Source: Deltaproteobacteria bacterium (GTDB taxonomy: Bacteria; Desulfobacterota; Desulfomonilia; UBA1062). Taken from it: a DNA stretch of 64,000 nucleotides. The notes beneath the pieces are model-generated. The model was not told where the DNA came from. It ran no database searches and was given only the letters and a program-made list of their open reading frames with translations. The stretch is from positions 169,261 through 233,260 of the forward strand of contig JAGOOG010000002.1 of assembly GCA_017992605.1 (NCBI GenBank), given 5' to 3'. Each line of letters begins with the position of its first letter. The stretch's first letter is position 1. The translations under genes were made by a program, and so were the position numbers. Positions 8,185-18,302 of this stretch are shown here, in pieces.

Positions 8185-9477
8185 TTACCGTTTCACTCTT
8201 TGGCGCAGATACGAAAGGGCTTCATCGCGGGTTCTGATGAGCCCGTCTGCACGGGCTTCCTCGACCTGGCGGAGCATCCTTCCGACGACGGCCCCGGGGG
8301 TGATGCCGGGCATCTGAAGGATATCGTGACCCGAAAGGAGCGGAGCCGCTGTCAGCGACAGGTACCTGTCGCTGTAGAACCTCCAGGTTTCCCTGCAGAC
8401 ACGCCCGATAGGTCCGGGGTCCTTTCTCTCTGTGACCATGCCCCCGGCCATCGCCAGGAGCAGCATCTCGGGAATATGCCCGCCGTGGTCTGAAAGCACC
8501 CGATACATCTCACTGCCCGATAGCCTGTCGCTTCCGGCCAGGTCAACCATCCTCCAAGCACCCGCGATGGTGCCGTGTATCGTCTTTCGAGCCCTTCCAG
8601 ACAGGGCGAGTCTTTCCGGGGTGACATCGGGGGAATCCAAGGGACGGCCTCTCGTCTGAGGGAACAAGAATGCGGCCAGCCTGAAGGCCGCCTTTCGAGG
8701 CATGCCATGCTCCAGTTCCTCTGAAAAATGGGTTCCGACTCCGGTCAAGATATGGTCGGCATTGCCCAGAAGATACTCCGCGTGTCCTGCGGTATCCATG
8801 GAAAGGGCCGTCGGTGCATTGCCGAAGAGCACCCGGACATACCCGGCCTCATGGAGAAGGGGAAAGAACGCAGCCCCTCCCGTTCCTGCCAGCGCCTTGA
8901 GGACTTCGTGCTTGATCCTCTCGGGTGCTGCCTGCGAGAGGGTTTCGCTGTGGTCCCTGATAAGCCTCAGGGTCTGTCCTTCCACGGAAAAACCGAACTG
9001 CACGGCAAACCTGAGGCACCGCAGCCCCCGGAGAGGATCATCGAGCAGGTTCTTTTTTCCGATGAGCCTGATGCGTTTTTCCCTGAGATCGGAATGTCCC
9101 CGCAGGGGATCGACAAAGACACCTCCTGCAGGCTGAAGCGCCATGGCATTGATGGTGATGTCCCTTTCCCGGAGGTCTTCCTCGATATCAGCTCCCCGTG
9201 GCGGAGAGATGTCGAGGGTGCACTCGCCATGGTTTATGGCTATCCTCACGATACCCCGTTCCCTGTCTATGGGAAAGGCCTTGCCTCCGAGTATTCCCTC
9301 GATCCGAACCGCCAGATCGAGGGGTTCACCGAAGGTCACCAGGTCAAAGTCAGAGGGTTCTCTCTCGAGCATCAGGTCACGTATGCAGCCACCGACCAGG
9401 TAGGTGTGCTCGGAGAGGTGCGGCAGGACCCGTTCAAGAACCCTGTTTGTCGAAACGGCATTCAACAGAGCGTGCAT
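8185..9477 (-). CDS. Poly(A) polymerase / CCA tRNA nucleotidyltransferase family protein
   Basis: Class II nucleotidyltransferase of 430 residues. The N-terminal head domain has LVGGCIRDLMLEREPSDFDLVTF, whose DFD pair binds the catalytic metals, followed by DISPPRGADIEEDLRERDITINAMAL and the RNA-binding RLIGKK...DDPLRGLRCLRFA segment. The remainder is the helical neck, body and tail. Such proteins add CCA to tRNA 3' ends, or in some lineages poly(A); the sequence alone does not decide. A CCA-adding activity is needed here, since the tRNA-Met gene at 59.8 kb does not encode CCA. The start ATG 9477 lies 44 bases inside the end of hisD, so translation is probably coupled. Confidence 0.88.
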   Translation of the reverse strand: MHALLNAVSTNRVLERVLPHLSEHTYLVGGCIRDLMLEREPSDFDLVTFGEPLDLAVRIEGILGGKAFPIDRERGIVRIAINHGECTLDISPPRGADIEEDLRERDITINAMALQPAGGVFVDPLRGHSDLREKRIRLIGKKNLLDDPLRGLRCLRFAVQFGFSVEGQTLRLIRDHSETLSQAAPERIKHEVLKALAGTGGAAFFPLLHEAGYVRVLFGNAPTALSMDTAGHAEYLLGNADHILTGVGTHFSEELEHGMPRKAAFRLAAFLFPQTRGRPLDSPDVTPERLALSGRARKTIHGTIAGAWRMVDLAGSDRLSGSEMYRVLSDHGGHIPEMLLLAMAGGMVTERKDPGPIGRVCRETWRFYSDRYLSLTAAPLLSGHDILQMPGITPGAVVGRMLRQVEEARADGLIRTRDEALSYLRQRVKR

Positions 9478-10735
9478 GCGCTTCCAAGTCCTCCGCCCGG
9501 GCGATGCGGACCGCCACAGGGCCAAGGGCCTCCATGCCCTGCCGGGTGACCCCGACGACCGAGGTGCGCTTGGTGAAGTCGTGGACTCCCAGTGGGGAAT
9601 AGAACCGCGACGTTGAGCCTGTGGGCAGTGTATGGTTGGGCCCCGCCACATAATCGCCTATTGCCTCGGGCGTCATATACCCGAGGAAGACCGCCCCGGC
9701 GTTGACGATCCTGCCCACATATTCCCAGGCGTTTTCCAGCATGAGCTCCAGGTGCTCCGGGGCCACATCGTTGGCGATAGCGATTGCCTCATCGAGGTCC
9801 CTGACAACGATGCAGGCCCCGTGATTTTCCAGCGACTTCATCGCGGTATCCCTGCGGGGCAGCTTTTCAACGGCATCCTTGAGCTCCCCGAGGGTGGCTG
9901 ATGCCAGGTCGGACGAGGGCGTGATAAGGATGGACGATGCCTGCGCATCGTGCTCGGCCTGGGACAGAAGATCATGGGCGACGACCTTGGGATTCGCCCC
10001 GTCATCGGCGACAACCAGGATCTCCGAAGGGCCGGCAAACGCGTCGATGCCGATGATGCCCTGGAGCAGCCTCTTGGCGTGAGCCACATAGATGTTTCCC
10101 GGACCCACCACCTTGTCCACCTTGGGTATGCGTTCAGTCCCGTAGGCGAGGGCTGCTATGGCCTGGGCTCCACCGATCCGGTAGATCCTCTCCACACCGA
10201 CCACGTGGGCGGCAGCCAGCAGGACCTGGCTGACCCTTCCCCCCGGCGTGGGAGAGACCACCTCGATGTGCTTCACCCCTGCGATCTTTGCGGGTATGAC
10301 GTTCATGAGCACCGACGAAGGGAATGCGTTCAGCCCCCCGGGTATGTAGATGCCTACGCTGTTCACTGGGGTGACCTTCTGACCAAGGACGGTGCCCGTC
10401 TCCTCGGTGATGAACCAGGACTGCTCTTTCTGGTGGGCGTGGAAGGCCTCGATCCTTTTCGCGGCGATGGCCAGGGCATCGACTATCTCTCGAGGAGCCG
10501 CCCGGTAGGCCAGCTCGATCTCAACGGGGCCTATCGCATGTCCATCCCTGTGGGGATCGAACCCATCATAAGCCCTCGTATATTCAAAAAGGGCAGCATC
10601 TCCCCTGAGCCTGACCTGCTCGATGATCTGCCTGACGGCAGAATCCACATCGGATGGGATGGTCCTCATGCGGTCCAGCAGGTGCTTGAGCTTTTCCTTC
10701 CATCCTGCATCAGCGGTTCGTATGGTGATCATCAC
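9434..10735 (-). CDS. hisD: Histidinol dehydrogenase
   Basis: Zinc enzyme catalysing the last two steps of histidine synthesis, L-histidinol to histidine with two NAD+. The 433-residue product is full length and contains the conserved blocks YIPGG, VGPGNIYVAHAKR, AGPSEILVVAD, LLSQAEHDAQA (zinc/catalytic region) and VAGPNHTLPTGSTSRF. It starts at GTG 10735 with a GTGA overlap with the murA stop; an ATG directly after it could be used instead and would change the protein by one residue. No other his genes are in the window, so hisD is split from the rest of the pathway. Confidence 0.96.
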   Translation of the reverse strand: MMITIRTADAGWKEKLKHLLDRMRTIPSDVDSAVRQIIEQVRLRGDAALFEYTRAYDGFDPHRDGHAIGPVEIELAYRAAPREIVDALAIAAKRIEAFHAHQKEQSWFITEETGTVLGQKVTPVNSVGIYIPGGLNAFPSSVLMNVIPAKIAGVKHIEVVSPTPGGRVSQVLLAAAHVVGVERIYRIGGAQAIAALAYGTERIPKVDKVVGPGNIYVAHAKRLLQGIIGIDAFAGPSEILVVADDGANPKVVAHDLLSQAEHDAQASSILITPSSDLASATLGELKDAVEKLPRRDTAMKSLENHGACIVVRDLDEAIAIANDVAPEHLELMLENAWEYVGRIVNAGAVFLGYMTPEAIGDYVAGPNHTLPTGSTSRFYSPLGVHDFTKRTSVVGVTRQGMEALGPVAVRIARAEDLEAHARSVECRFDKQGS

Positions 10736-11997
10736 AACCCGCCCTTTTCCCTGGAAACCTCGGCTCCCAGATTCTGAAGCTTCCTGTCGAGACCTTCATA
10801 TCCACGGTCCAGGTGGTAGATTCTCCTGATCTCCGTGTAACCGCTCGCATTCAGCGCCGCGAGCACCAGGCTCGCCGAGGCCCTCAGGTCGGTCGCCATG
10901 ACGGAGGCACCCTGGAAACGCTCGATGCCTCTGACGATCACGGTCCTGCCTTTCTCCTCCAGGCTTGCCCCCATACGCATGAGCTCGGGTACATGCATGA
11001 AGCGGTTCTCGAATATGTTCTCCGTGATGCTGGACACGCCATCAGCGACACATGCCAGGGACATGATCTGGGCCTGCATGTCCGTGGGAAATCCTGGATA
11101 GGGGACCGTGTCCACGGTCACGGCCTTGAGGTCGCGGTCCCCGTTCACCTCGATGGTGCCGTCTTGTCCCTCGGATATGTCGAGCCCCATTTCCAGGAGT
11201 TTGTCGATCACCGCGGTGACGTGGTCGGCCCGGCCTCCCGTTATGGTGAGCTTCCCCCTGGTGATGCCTGCCGCCACCAGGAACGTGCCTGTCTCGATCC
11301 TGTCCGGAATTACCTCATAGCGTGCCCCTGCCAGGGACGGGACTCCCTCGATGACAATGGTGCTCTCGCCGGCACCCTCGATGCGCGCTCCCATGGCTTT
11401 GAGCACGCCGGCGAGATCCACGACTTCGGGCTCCATGGCCGCCCCGTCGATAACGGTAGTTCCCTCTGCCAGGACTGCCGCCATCATGACGTTTTCAGTC
11501 CCCCCCACGGTGGTGTTGTCGAACACGATACGGGCGCCCTTCAACCTGTCGGCTGTGGCGACGACATACCCGTGGGAGAGATCGATCTCCGCCCCCATCT
11601 TGGCAAAAGCCTTCAGGTGCATGTCGATGGGCCTCACTCCGATGGCGCATCCCCCCGGCAGCGACACCTTGGCCTTTCCATACCGCGCAAGCAGTGGACC
11701 CAGGACGAGGATGGACGCCCTCATCTTCTTGACCAGGTCGTAGGGGGCCTCGTGGGAAGAGATACGGGTCGGGTCAAGAACCACGGTGTTCTTTTCAGGC
11801 CTGCTGCAGGTTATTCCCAGGTGCCCCAGGACCCTGCATATCGTTTCGATGTCATCGAGTTCCGGCACGTTCGTGAACGTGCACACGCCGTCAGAAAGAA
11901 TGGCCGAGCACAGGACCGGCAACGCCGCGTTCTTGGATCCGGAGACCCTGACCTGTCCCTTGAGCCTGTTTCCCCCGTAGATGATGAACTTATCCAT
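10732..11997 (-). CDS. murA: UDP-N-acetylglucosamine 1-carboxyvinyltransferase
   Basis: Transfers enolpyruvate from PEP to UDP-GlcNAc, the first committed step of peptidoglycan synthesis. The product is 421 residues with the substrate-binding K22-N23 pair ([11 protein letters not shown]) and the loop [13 protein letters not shown], where C117 is the equivalent of the E. coli catalytic, fosfomycin-targeted cysteine. ATG 11997 is preceded by GAGAGG, whereas the longer reading would need a TTG. It overlaps prmC by eight bases and hisD by four, in a tightly packed run with prmC and prfA. Confidence 0.97.
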   Translation of the reverse strand: MDKFIIYGGNRLKGQVRVSGSKNAALPVLCSAILSDGVCTFTNVPELDDIETICRVLGHLGITCSRPEKNTVVLDPTRISSHEAPYDLVKKMRASILVLGPLLARYGKAKVSLPGGCAIGVRPIDMHLKAFAKMGAEIDLSHGYVVATADRLKGARIVFDNTTVGGTENVMMAAVLAEGTTVIDGAAMEPEVVDLAGVLKAMGARIEGAGESTIVIEGVPSLAGARYEVIPDRIETGTFLVAAGITRGKLTITGGRADHVTAVIDKLLEMGLDISEGQDGTIEVNGDRDLKAVTVDTVPYPGFPTDMQAQIMSLACVADGVSSITENIFENRFMHVPELMRMGASLEEKGRTVIVRGIERFQGASVMATDLRASASLVLAALNASGYTEIRRIYHLDRGYEGLDRKLQNLGAEVSREKGGL

Positions 11998-12841
11998 GGA
12001 TCCTCTCAACGATCACGACCCTGGGAATGCCCGCCAGGTCGCTCTTCCACCCCCTCAGCACGAGGCCGCCCTGCCGGTTCACAAGGACATCGATGGCCTC
12101 CCGCTGTCCTATACCCGCCTCCATGAGGAGCACCCCTCGTGGCACGAGATGGGCAGCTGCAGCGGTGATGATCTCTTGTACAATATCGAGCCCGTCTTTT
12201 CCACCGAAAAGGGCCTGGTAGGGCTCATAGCACCTGACGTCGTCCTCCAGCGTCTGCACGTCGGACTCGGGTATGTAGGGGGGGTTCGCGACAATGACCG
12301 GCATCAACCCGCGCAGGCCCGCGAGGGCGTGTCCTGCATAGATCATCAGTCTTCCGGAAACACCGAGCAGGGCGGCATTGGCCAGGGCGGTCCTGAGGGC
12401 ATGGACGCTGATATCGTTGCCTATGCCCGAGAGGTCGCTCCGTTCCGCCAGGATCGAGCAGATGACCGCGCCGGAACCAACCCCTATCTCGAAAACCACA
12501 GACCCCCGGGGCGCACGGATCAGCGCCTGTTCGACCAGGATCTCGGTCTCGGGCCGGGGGATGAAGACATGCCTGTTGACCATGAACCTTCTGCCATAGA
12601 ATTCCCTTTCCCCGGTCAGGTAGGCTACCGGCTCGCGCTGTGCGCGCCGCCCGACCAGGGTCGAGAAGGCCTCACGTTCTTCTTCGCCCAGAAGCCTATC
12701 CCTCTGGATGATGAGGTCGACCCTCCGGACGCTCAGGCAATGGGCCAGGAGGAGATCGGCATCGATGGCTGCGGAGTCAATTCCTTTGGAGGAAAGAATG
12801 CCCCGGGCCCATGCCAGTGCCTGGGAGACGGTCCTCGCCAC
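11990..12841 (-). CDS. prmC: Peptide chain release factor N(5)-glutamine methyltransferase
   Basis: SAM-dependent methyltransferase that modifies the glutamine of the GGQ motif in release factors. The 283-residue product has the N-terminal helical domain that holds the substrate, SAM motif I FEIGVGSGA at 118-126 and the catalytic NPPY at 186-189. It lies four bases downstream of prfA, its substrate, which is the classic arrangement. The start is GTG 12841. The methylated glutamine would be Q232 of the PrfA encoded next door. Confidence 0.96.
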   Translation of the reverse strand: MARTVSQALAWARGILSSKGIDSAAIDADLLLAHCLSVRRVDLIIQRDRLLGEEEREAFSTLVGRRAQREPVAYLTGEREFYGRRFMVNRHVFIPRPETEILVEQALIRAPRGSVVFEIGVGSGAVICSILAERSDLSGIGNDISVHALRTALANAALLGVSGRLMIYAGHALAGLRGLMPVIVANPPYIPESDVQTLEDDVRCYEPYQALFGGKDGLDIVQEIITAAAAHLVPRGVLLMEAGIGQREAIDVLVNRQGGLVLRGWKSDLAGIPRVVIVERIHG

Positions 12842-12845
12842 ACCC

Positions 12846-13913
12846 TCAGCTCCCGGTCCTCTTGAGGGCTTCGGCCTGATAGTGGGCAGTGAGCGCGTCG
12901 ACGAGTTCGTCGATATCCCCTTCGAGAATCAGGGGGAGGCGGTGCAGCGTCAGGTTGATGCGGTGTTCCGTCACCCGCCCCTGGGGGAAGTTGTAGGTGC
13001 GGATACGTTCGCTCCGGTCTCCGGTCCCAACCTGGGACCGCCGCTGTGAAGCTATCTCCCGGGCCTGGTCGTCCTGCATCTTCTGCAGAATCCGTGTTCG
13101 AATGACCCTCAGGGCCTTGGCCTTGTTCTTGTGCTGAGATTTTTCATCCTGACAGGAAACCACGATGCCCGTGGGAATGTGGGTGATGCGGATCGCGGAT
13201 TCGGTCTTGTTGACGTGCTGGCCCCCTGCACCCGAGGCACGAAACGTATCGATCCTCAACTCGTTCGGATCGATGTCGACCTCGACCTCTTCGGCCTCGG
13301 GCAGGACGGCCACCGTGACCGCCGAGGTATGTATGCGCCCGCTCGCCTCGGTGGCGGGAACCCGCTGGACCCTGTGCACCCCGCTCTCGTACTTGAGCCG
13401 GGAATAGGCCCCTTTTCCCTTTATGCCGGCGATGACCTCCTTGATGCCCCCGATGCCGGTTTCGTTGATGCTCAGCACCTCTATGATCCACCGTTTTTCC
13501 TCGGCATACCGCGAGTACATGCGGAAGAGGTCCGCGGCGAAAAGGGCTGCCTCGTCTCCACCCGTACCCGCGCGGATCTCCAGAATGACGTCCCGGGAGT
13601 CATTGGGGTCTCGGGGAATGAAAAGGGCCTTGAGCTGGGCCTCTATACGTTCCTTTTCTTCGCGGAGCACTGCGAGCTCATCCCTTGCCAGCGAGCGGAT
13701 TCCCGGATCAGGGTCATCCATCATGGACTCGTTTTCGCTGATGGTTTCGAGAACCTGCTTGAGCCTGGCGTAGGGTATCACGAATTCCTCAAGGGATGAG
13801 TGCTCCCTGGCGAAATTCGTGTACTTGGCTGGGTCCCTGAGGACCTCGGGGTCGGCAAGGAGACCGGAAAGCTGCTCGTAGCGTTCCTCAATCTCCTTCA
13901 GTCGTTCGAGCAT
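12846..13913 (-). CDS. prfA: Peptide chain release factor 1
   Basis: Recognises UAA and UAG stop codons and triggers release of the finished protein. At 355 residues it is full length. The GGQ motif lies at 230-232 ([15 protein letters not shown]) and the stop-codon tripeptide region PATEASGR follows the anticodon-like domain. The first 100 residues form the coiled-coil domain 1. It is followed by prmC after four bases and preceded by rpmE. The rpmE-prfA-prmC-murA order is a common bacterial arrangement. Confidence 0.97.
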   Translation of the reverse strand: MLERLKEIEERYEQLSGLLADPEVLRDPAKYTNFAREHSSLEEFVIPYARLKQVLETISENESMMDDPDPGIRSLARDELAVLREEKERIEAQLKALFIPRDPNDSRDVILEIRAGTGGDEAALFAADLFRMYSRYAEEKRWIIEVLSINETGIGGIKEVIAGIKGKGAYSRLKYESGVHRVQRVPATEASGRIHTSAVTVAVLPEAEEVEVDIDPNELRIDTFRASGAGGQHVNKTESAIRITHIPTGIVVSCQDEKSQHKNKAKALRVIRTRILQKMQDDQAREIASQRRSQVGTGDRSERIRTYNFPQGRVTEHRINLTLHRLPLILEGDIDELVDALTAHYQAEALKRTGS

Positions 13914-13929
13914 GTCTTAAGGGGGCTGA

Positions 13930-14154
13930 TTATTTGCTCTGCTTGTCCTTTTTCAGGTACTCGCCGTACTTCCTCTTGAACAGCTCGGCCTTTCCGGCTG
14001 TGGAGGTGAGCCTCTGCTGGCCCGTGTAGAAGGGGTGGCAGGCACTGCAGATTTCAACGCGGATATCCTTCTTCGTAGATCGCGTGTTGAACGTGTTCCC
14101 GCACGCACAGGTAACCGTTGTCTCGAAGTAATCCGGGTGGATCCCTTTCTTCAT
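13930..14154 (-). CDS. rpmE: 50S ribosomal protein L31
   Basis: A 74-residue ribosomal protein of the large subunit. It is the zinc-binding (C+) form, since cysteines are present at CACG and CSACHP. Start [19 protein letters not shown] is canonical. The C-terminal tail is lysine-rich. It sits between rho and prfA, a conserved order. C+ L31 is commonly exchanged for a cysteine-free paralogue under zinc limitation; no such paralogue is visible here. Confidence 0.96.
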   Translation of the reverse strand: MKKGIHPDYFETTVTCACGNTFNTRSTKKDIRVEICSACHPFYTGQQRLTSTAGKAELFKRKYGEYLKKDKQSK

Positions 14155-14166
14155 TGCTTTCTACTC

Positions 14167-15414
14167 CTACTTGTTCATGGATTCCAAGAAGTCGGCATTA
14201 TGGCGTGCCTTGCTCAATTTGTCCAGCAGAAATTCGATGCTGTCGATGGGGTTCAGGGGGCTCAGGAGTTTTCTGAGGATCCATATGCGATCCAGCTGAT
14301 CCTTGGGCAGGAGAAGCTCTTCCTTGCGCGTCCCTGATTTCGATATGTCGATGGCCGGGAAGACCCTGCGCTCCATGATGGACCGGTCCAGGTGGATCTC
14401 CATGTTGCCGGTACCCTTGAATTCTTCATAGATGACCTCGTCCATGCGGGATCCCGTATCGACCAGCGCGGTAGCGATGATGGTGATGCTGCCGCCTTCC
14501 TCGATATTCCGCGCAGCGCCGAAGAACCTCTTGGGCTTCTGCAGTGCGTTCGCGTCGATGCCGCCGGAGAGCAGCTTGCCCGAGGGCGGGCACACGGTAT
14601 TGTGGGCCCTTGCAAGCCTGGTGAGTGAATCCAGCAGGATAACGACATCCTTCTTGTATTCCACCAGCCGTTTGGCCTTTTCCATGACCATGCGTGCCAC
14701 CTGTACGTGGCGTGTTGCCGGTTCGTCGAACGTGGAGGCAACGACCTCCCCATTGACCGACCGCTGCATGTCCGTGACTTCTTCCGGCCTCTCGTCGATG
14801 AGGAGGACCATGAGCACCACATCCTTGTGATTGGCCGTGATGCTGTTGGCTATGCTCTGGAGCATCATGGTCTTGCCCGCCTTGGGCGGAGACACGATCA
14901 TGCCCCGCTGGCCCTTGCCGATGGGTGCAAGCAGATCGAGCACCCTGCCGGTGAGGTTGTCGGTGGCGGTCTCCAGTTTGAAGTTCTCCAAGGGGTAGAG
15001 CGGGGTGAGGTTGTCAAAGGAAACGCGGTGCTTCGCCGCCTCAGGCTCCTCCATGTTGATGGTTTCGAGCTTAAGCAGGGCAAAATACCGTTCGTTGTCC
15101 TTGGGGGGCCTGATGAGTCCGTTGACCTCGTCACCGTTCTTCAGGTTGAACCGCCTGATCTGCGACGGAGAAACGTATATGTCGTCCGGACCGGGGAGGT
15201 AGCTGTAATCGGCTGAGCGAAGGAACCCGAACCCATCGGGAAGTATTTCCAGAACCCCCTTCCCCGAGATGGAGACATCCTTTTCGGACTGCGCCTGGAG
15301 GATGGCAAAGATGAGCTCCTGCTTGTTCATGGTTGCAGAACCCTCGATCTCCAGAGAGTTCGCCGTTTCGAGGAGCTCCTTGGGGTCCATCTTTTTGAGG
15401 TCTTCTAAATGCAT
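14167..15414 (-). CDS. rho: Transcription termination factor Rho
   Basis: Hexameric RNA-dependent helicase that terminates transcription. The 415-residue product has the N-terminal RNA-binding fold (about 1-125, with [25 protein letters not shown]), Walker [10 protein letters not shown], Walker [15 protein letters not shown] and the Q/R-loop region around [21 protein letters not shown]. There is no long insertion in the RNA-binding domain. ATG 15414 has AAAGGA seven bases upstream; a TTG two codons earlier is less likely. The 152 bases before it form the rho leader, in which I see no clear promoter or hairpin. Confidence 0.97.
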   Translation of the reverse strand: MHLEDLKKMDPKELLETANSLEIEGSATMNKQELIFAILQAQSEKDVSISGKGVLEILPDGFGFLRSADYSYLPGPDDIYVSPSQIRRFNLKNGDEVNGLIRPPKDNERYFALLKLETINMEEPEAAKHRVSFDNLTPLYPLENFKLETATDNLTGRVLDLLAPIGKGQRGMIVSPPKAGKTMMLQSIANSITANHKDVVLMVLLIDERPEEVTDMQRSVNGEVVASTFDEPATRHVQVARMVMEKAKRLVEYKKDVVILLDSLTRLARAHNTVCPPSGKLLSGGIDANALQKPKRFFGAARNIEEGGSITIIATALVDTGSRMDEVIYEEFKGTGNMEIHLDRSIMERRVFPAIDISKSGTRKEELLLPKDQLDRIWILRKLLSPLNPIDSIEFLLDKLSKARHNADFLESMNK

Positions 15415-15566
15415 AAACAAATCCTTTCGGTGATATGAGCTGATGTGGGGTGGTGCTTATATGTGAGGGCCCACGAACAGATTTATCGGTAATGACATGG
15501 ACTAGCTAAAACATACACGGAAGTCAAGCGCAAAAGGAGGCACACCATGTCCTGACGTGGAACACC

Positions 15567-16799
15567 TCAGGCATAGGTCACTTTCAGCGGGTACATGTCC
15601 TTCTGGATGCCCTTCACCCTGATGGACCCCATGGGCTCGAACGCTACCCCCACCTCGGCATGTCGCGGGATCGCATCCGTGGTGAGGCTGCTGACGACTA
15701 TCTCGCATGGCGAGCTCACTGATTCAAGCCTCTGGGCGAGATTTACCGGCTCCCCGATGACGGTGTAGTTCATCTGCTCGGCAGTCCCGATGTTGCCGGC
15801 AATCACGAACCCCGTGGCTATCCCCACACCCACCTCGATGGGGAAAAGTCCCTCCTCCACAAGCCTTTCCTTGAGAGCCTTCACACCCCTCTGAATATCC
15901 ACGGCGCAGTGGATGGCATTGACCGGATCCATTTCCGTGGCATCGGGGATTCCGAAGACCGCCATGACACCGTCCCCCAGGAACTTGTCCAACATCCCCC
16001 CGTACCTGAAGATGATCGGCACGACCGTCTCAAAATAACGATTGAGAACTTCCACCACCTGTTCCACAGGATTATTTTCTCCAAGCGTGGTGAACCCGGT
16101 GATGTCTGCAAAGACAACCGTCACCATCTTTTTCTGTCCCCCGAGGCCTGTCATGCGGTCATCGGCAACGAGGTGCTCGGCCAGTCCACGGGAAAAGTAC
16201 CTGCTCAGGTTCATCCTCTTCTTTTCCAGGTCCAAGAGGTCCTGGTAAGTACGAACGAGTGAAGCGGTAATGGAGAGCTGGTCTGCGATGAGCTCAAAAA
16301 ACCTCAGGTCGTTGGGCCCGAAGGCCCCAGGTGCATTGTCCCTGAAGTTGATGACCCCGATGGACCTGCCCTCTGATATGATGGGCACGCACGCCAGGGA
16401 CCCCTCCTGATTCGTTCCCCTGTTCAGAAAGTTCGGATCCTTGGTCACATCCGGGATGTAGAGCGTCTTGCCCGTTTCCACCACTTTCCCCGCAATCCCT
16501 TGGCCCCGCTTGAGGAGGATGGGTGGCCGGTTCGGCGTATTCCTCATGAGCGATGCGCTTACCACGTAGAGGTTCTGTGTCTGCTCGTCCAGAAGCATGA
16601 CCGAAATACTGTGGATTCCCGTGGCCCGTCTTATGATGTCGAGCTGCCGCAGAAAGAGTTGATTCCAGTGCGACAGGCTCGTACCCTTGAGGGCCTCTCC
16701 AAGCTCCTTGAGCAGTGAAAGCTCCGCAATCTTCTGCTCATATCCTTCTTCCAGGGATACGATGCGGTCTTTAAGAATTGAGAGAATGTCGCGTTCCAT
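15567..16799 (-). CDS. GAF domain-containing class III adenylate/guanylate cyclase
   Basis: A 410-residue cytoplasmic signalling enzyme. A short coiled coil (about 10-40) leads into a GAF sensor domain (about 45-185, ending in the ISEGRSIGVINFRDNAPGAF block), a linker helix, and a class III cyclase domain (about 222-408). The two metal-binding aspartates are present at D232 (FADITGF) and D276 (GDGVMAVFG), and K272 fits purine recognition as in adenylate cyclases, so the enzyme looks active. The product is probably cAMP, but cGMP cannot be excluded. It starts ten bases after the degenerate-GGDEF/HDOD gene, so the two are co-transcribed; the GAF ligand is unknown. Confidence 0.9.
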   Translation of the reverse strand: MERDILSILKDRIVSLEEGYEQKIAELSLLKELGEALKGTSLSHWNQLFLRQLDIIRRATGIHSISVMLLDEQTQNLYVVSASLMRNTPNRPPILLKRGQGIAGKVVETGKTLYIPDVTKDPNFLNRGTNQEGSLACVPIISEGRSIGVINFRDNAPGAFGPNDLRFFELIADQLSITASLVRTYQDLLDLEKKRMNLSRYFSRGLAEHLVADDRMTGLGGQKKMVTVVFADITGFTTLGENNPVEQVVEVLNRYFETVVPIIFRYGGMLDKFLGDGVMAVFGIPDATEMDPVNAIHCAVDIQRGVKALKERLVEEGLFPIEVGVGIATGFVIAGNIGTAEQMNYTVIGEPVNLAQRLESVSSPCEIVVSSLTTDAIPRHAEVGVAFEPMGSIRVKGIQKDMYPLKVTYA

Positions 16800-16809
16800 A
16801 GATCCTTAT

Positions 16810-18240
16810 CTACATGTCGAGGAGGGCCCTCACCCTCGTCTGCACGTACTCGTGTCTCTTTGCAACGACTTCCTCCGACAGCTGTGCCTTCACATCGGGA
16901 TCGAGGAACCGCGCCGCGGCGGTACTGGCCTCGTCGAGGGACAGTGCCGCAGTATGGGCAACGATATCGGCAAGGTGTACCGTAACGGCCAGGCTGATAT
17001 CCTTGGCCTTGCTCGGCACATGATGACACAGGAGCCCGTCCACGATATCCTCCGGCAGGTTCCACCGCTCAGCTATAAAAGCCCCCATCTCTGCATGGGA
17101 CATGCCCGTTTCACGCTCCTCTGCTGCAAGGTCCTGAAGAGAAGACATGGTGGTGAGATCACCCGGGGTATATCCCCTCTGGAGGAAAATGATCTTTCCG
17201 AAGTCATGGAGCAGGCCGAGCGTGTAGAGGGCGTTCCCTCCATTGTATCCAAGCAGGGGGCCAATCCATTGCGCCAGGTGCGCCACCATGAGGGAGTGTT
17301 CCCAGAGCAGCACCCCCTGCTTCGGCGCTATCCGGTCCATGATCTGATGCACGGCAATGGAGAAGGCCAGGTTTACGACCTCGTCATTGCCCAGTATCAC
17401 CACCGCATGCTCCACAGAAACGATCTGCCTACGGAACCCATAGAAGGCAGAGTTCACCACCTTCAGCAGTCGGGACGTGAGCACGGGATCCTTTTCTATG
17501 ATCCTTGCCATGCTCGAAGCCGCCGCCATGGAGTCTGCCGACATCTCGATGATTTCCCGGGATATGGACGGCAGCGTGAAGAGGTGCTCAAGGGTCCTGA
17601 ATTTCCTCAGCGTCGTCTTCGCAAGCTCGCGTTTTCTCTCAAGCTTCTCCCCGTAGTCCCAACTCTCTATGAATCCCGCGAGTTCCCCATCCGGACTCGC
17701 CCCTGTCTGTGAAAAGGTCGAAACGATGCCAAAGGGCAGGAGATCCTCTATCCAATGCCTGTCGGCCTCGCTCATGGTGGCGACAATCTGTCCGAGTTCG
17801 CCGGGCCTGGATGCCATGTATGCATAGAACTGATAGAACGTGTTCGTCAGGAATCTGCCTTCACCATCTCCATCATCGGGGGCGTTTGTCTCCTTGAGAC
17901 TGTCCCACAGGCTCTTCACCCAGGGGGCGGTCCCCTTGCTGAGATTCAGCCGTTTTGCCGCTTCGAAAAACAGGGTCTGGATATCATCTCCCTCTTTGGG
18001 AAAGACCGCGATCCCCTTGGGTATCGAGAGAAACTGCGTCGATGCGTCATCGGCACCCATACCGAATACGCCCAGCACGAGATAGTCCCCATACCGGATG
18101 GCCGTGTCTGTCTCCCGCTTGGCCCGCATGGCCATGTCCATGTTCTCGAACGGGACCACAACGATGGCCATGCACCCGCCCAGCATGGACACCTTTTTAA
18201 GCTCGACACCCAGAGGCACAAGAATATCCTTGAGCTCCAT
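16810..18240 (-). CDS. HDOD-domain protein with N-terminal degenerate GGDEF-like domain
   Basis: A 476-residue protein with a clear HDOD domain at about 212-430 (LEHLFTLPSISREII, VVNSAFYGF, and an HD-like GLLHDFGKI at 342-350). The first 110 residues look like a decayed GGDEF domain: RYGDYLVLGVFG stands where the RYGGDEF loop should be, and GIAVFPKEGDDIQTLFFEAAKRLNLSKG resembles the final helix of GGDEF proteins. The catalytic signature is gone, so it would be a binding or scaffold domain (inference). ATG 18240 has GAGGAGA at a good distance. It is divergent from moeA and upstream of a GAF-cyclase gene, suggesting one signalling unit. Confidence 0.85.
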   Translation of the reverse strand: MELKDILVPLGVELKKVSMLGGCMAIVVVPFENMDMAMRAKRETDTAIRYGDYLVLGVFGMGADDASTQFLSIPKGIAVFPKEGDDIQTLFFEAAKRLNLSKGTAPWVKSLWDSLKETNAPDDGDGEGRFLTNTFYQFYAYMASRPGELGQIVATMSEADRHWIEDLLPFGIVSTFSQTGASPDGELAGFIESWDYGEKLERKRELAKTTLRKFRTLEHLFTLPSISREIIEMSADSMAAASSMARIIEKDPVLTSRLLKVVNSAFYGFRRQIVSVEHAVVILGNDEVVNLAFSIAVHQIMDRIAPKQGVLLWEHSLMVAHLAQWIGPLLGYNGGNALYTLGLLHDFGKIIFLQRGYTPGDLTTMSSLQDLAAEERETGMSHAEMGAFIAERWNLPEDIVDGLLCHHVPSKAKDISLAVTVHLADIVAHTAALSLDEASTAAARFLDPDVKAQLSEEVVAKRHEYVQTRVRALLDM

Positions 18241-18272
18241 AGTTCTCCTCATCGACACCGCGGTATCAAATC

Positions 18273-18301
18273 TTGACTTGGATCAGGCGCTCCCTTAGGA
18301 T
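18273..18301 (+). promoter_or_regulatory. Putative sigma70 promoter for moeA
   Basis: TTGACT at 18273-18278, a 17-base spacer, and TAGGAT at 18296-18301. This places the transcription start near 18308, about 55 bases before the moeA ATG. Two inverted repeats lie directly over and downstream of the start. Found by motif inspection only. Confidence 0.5.
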
Positions 18302-18302
18302 A

